Origin: Niveispirillum sp. SYP-B3756
GTDB lineage: Bacteria; Pseudomonadota; Alphaproteobacteria; Azospirillales; Azospirillaceae
Assembly (NCBI RefSeq): GCF_009495745.1
Contig: NZ_WIDQ01000013.1
Coordinates: 60,284 to 124,283, forward strand
Reading direction: 5' to 3'
Length of the DNA stretch: 64,000 nt
A model generated the notes under the pieces. That model searched no databases. It saw only the letters and a program-made list of their open reading frames with translations, and had not been told where the DNA came from. A program made the position numbers and the translations under genes. Positions 63,653-64,000 of this stretch are shown here, in pieces; within the stretch, counting starts at the first letter, position 1, and every line of letters begins with the position of its first letter.

Positions 63653-64000
63653 GCGCCTCCCACGACGTCGGGCCGGTTGGTTTGGCAGTTGTGGGGTTGG
63701 ATGGTGGTGGTTTTGGCCAGTATCATCCATGGTTCTTTGAAGGCTTCGGCCTTCGGACAAGTGGAATGATCTATCGTACTGTTGGGTGAGGTGTTCGCCA
63801 GACTTGGTTCTGGTGGGTGTTTTGCTTGATGGTCCGTTGGCCGGATTGGTTCTGTACTTTTTGTGGCGCTTCGGCGCTGCGGAGAAAAAAGTTCAGGACG
63901 GTGAAAAAAACGGTTGACGGGTTGGTTGGAGGTGTTTAGAAAGCGCTCCACCAACGACGGCGGCGCCGCTGCCGACGATGGATTTGCAGTCTCTGAGCTG
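63653..64000 (+). other. rRNA-leader-like region at the right edge
   Basis: No gene is visible on either strand; short ORFs lack sites. Promoter 2 lies within. The 16S rRNA start itself is not in the window. Confidence 0.5.
63914..63942 (+). promoter_or_regulatory. rRNA-operon-type promoter 2
   Basis: TTGACG, 17 bases, then TAGAAA, followed by GCGCTCCACCAACGACGG, a GC-rich discriminator typical of stringent rRNA promoters. It lies 58 bases before the window end. Confidence 0.65.

Overview
The window reads as chromosomal DNA of a high-GC, polarly flagellated alphaproteobacterium, most likely Rhodospirillales/Azospirillaceae. The clues are an FlbT flagellin regulator, a DUF1489-type protein, a cbb3 oxidase locus with FixK-type control, nonulosonic-acid genes beside flagellin, and rRNA-type promoters of alphaproteobacterial style at the right edge. 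I cannot fix the genus from sequence alone.

Layout. 0-4.3 kb: three short repeated peptide genes, a hairpin, two HEAT-like proteins and an ABC-2 exporter; this looks like an uncharacterised peptide system. 4.5-9.2 kb: housekeeping genes on the minus strand (spore-coat-U-like secreted protein, rpsD, lipoprotein, tex) and a candidate sRNA. 9.2-12.9 kb: a YcaO-TfuA locus with a small precursor candidate, a perfect CRP-type site, and its own RHH and Crp-family regulators. 12.9-18.6 kb: flagellin island (TPR/glycosyltransferase-like protein, FlaG-like protein, large flagellin, FlbT). 18.6-24.8 kb: a tightly overlapping nine-gene minus-strand operon joining PseI-like and SpsF-like nonulosonic-acid enzymes to two carrier proteins, an acyl ligase, a ketoreductase-type SDR, a KAS III-like enzyme and an alpha/beta hydrolase. 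25-29.5 kb: RcnA-like Ni/Co exporter with a CsoR/RcnR-family regulator, an alcohol dehydrogenase-like protein, a LysR regulator and a universal stress protein. 29.6-30.6 kb: two orphan NHLP-leader precursors. 30.7-35.6 kb and 42-50.7 kb: two complete ccoGHIS maturation sets, the second fused head-to-tail with ccoNOQP. Between them are azoR/hxlR, an M20 amidohydrolase, an Lrp regulator and a class III aminotransferase. 50.8-63.6 kb: glgP, a PhoD-like phosphatase, lipB, cimA, trmJ, a CPA2 antiporter and small hypotheticals. 63.6-64 kb: two promoter-like sites with GC-rich discriminators, probably leading into an rRNA operon beyond the window.

How the parts connect. Three independent ribosomal-peptide loci lie within 30 kb (the MTGMS peptides, YcaO-TfuA, and NHLP). 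In the first two, a strong hairpin separates the precursor from the downstream genes, as expected if the peptide is made in excess. Flagellin, FlbT and the PseI/SpsF operon are adjacent, which suggests flagellin or surface glycan decoration with an unusual acyl group. The cbb3 locus has duplicated maturation factors with different N-termini, suggesting specialised copper or assembly pathways. Three copies of a 150-160 bp element with covarying terminal hairpins, plus two smaller MITE-like palindromes, sit between genes.
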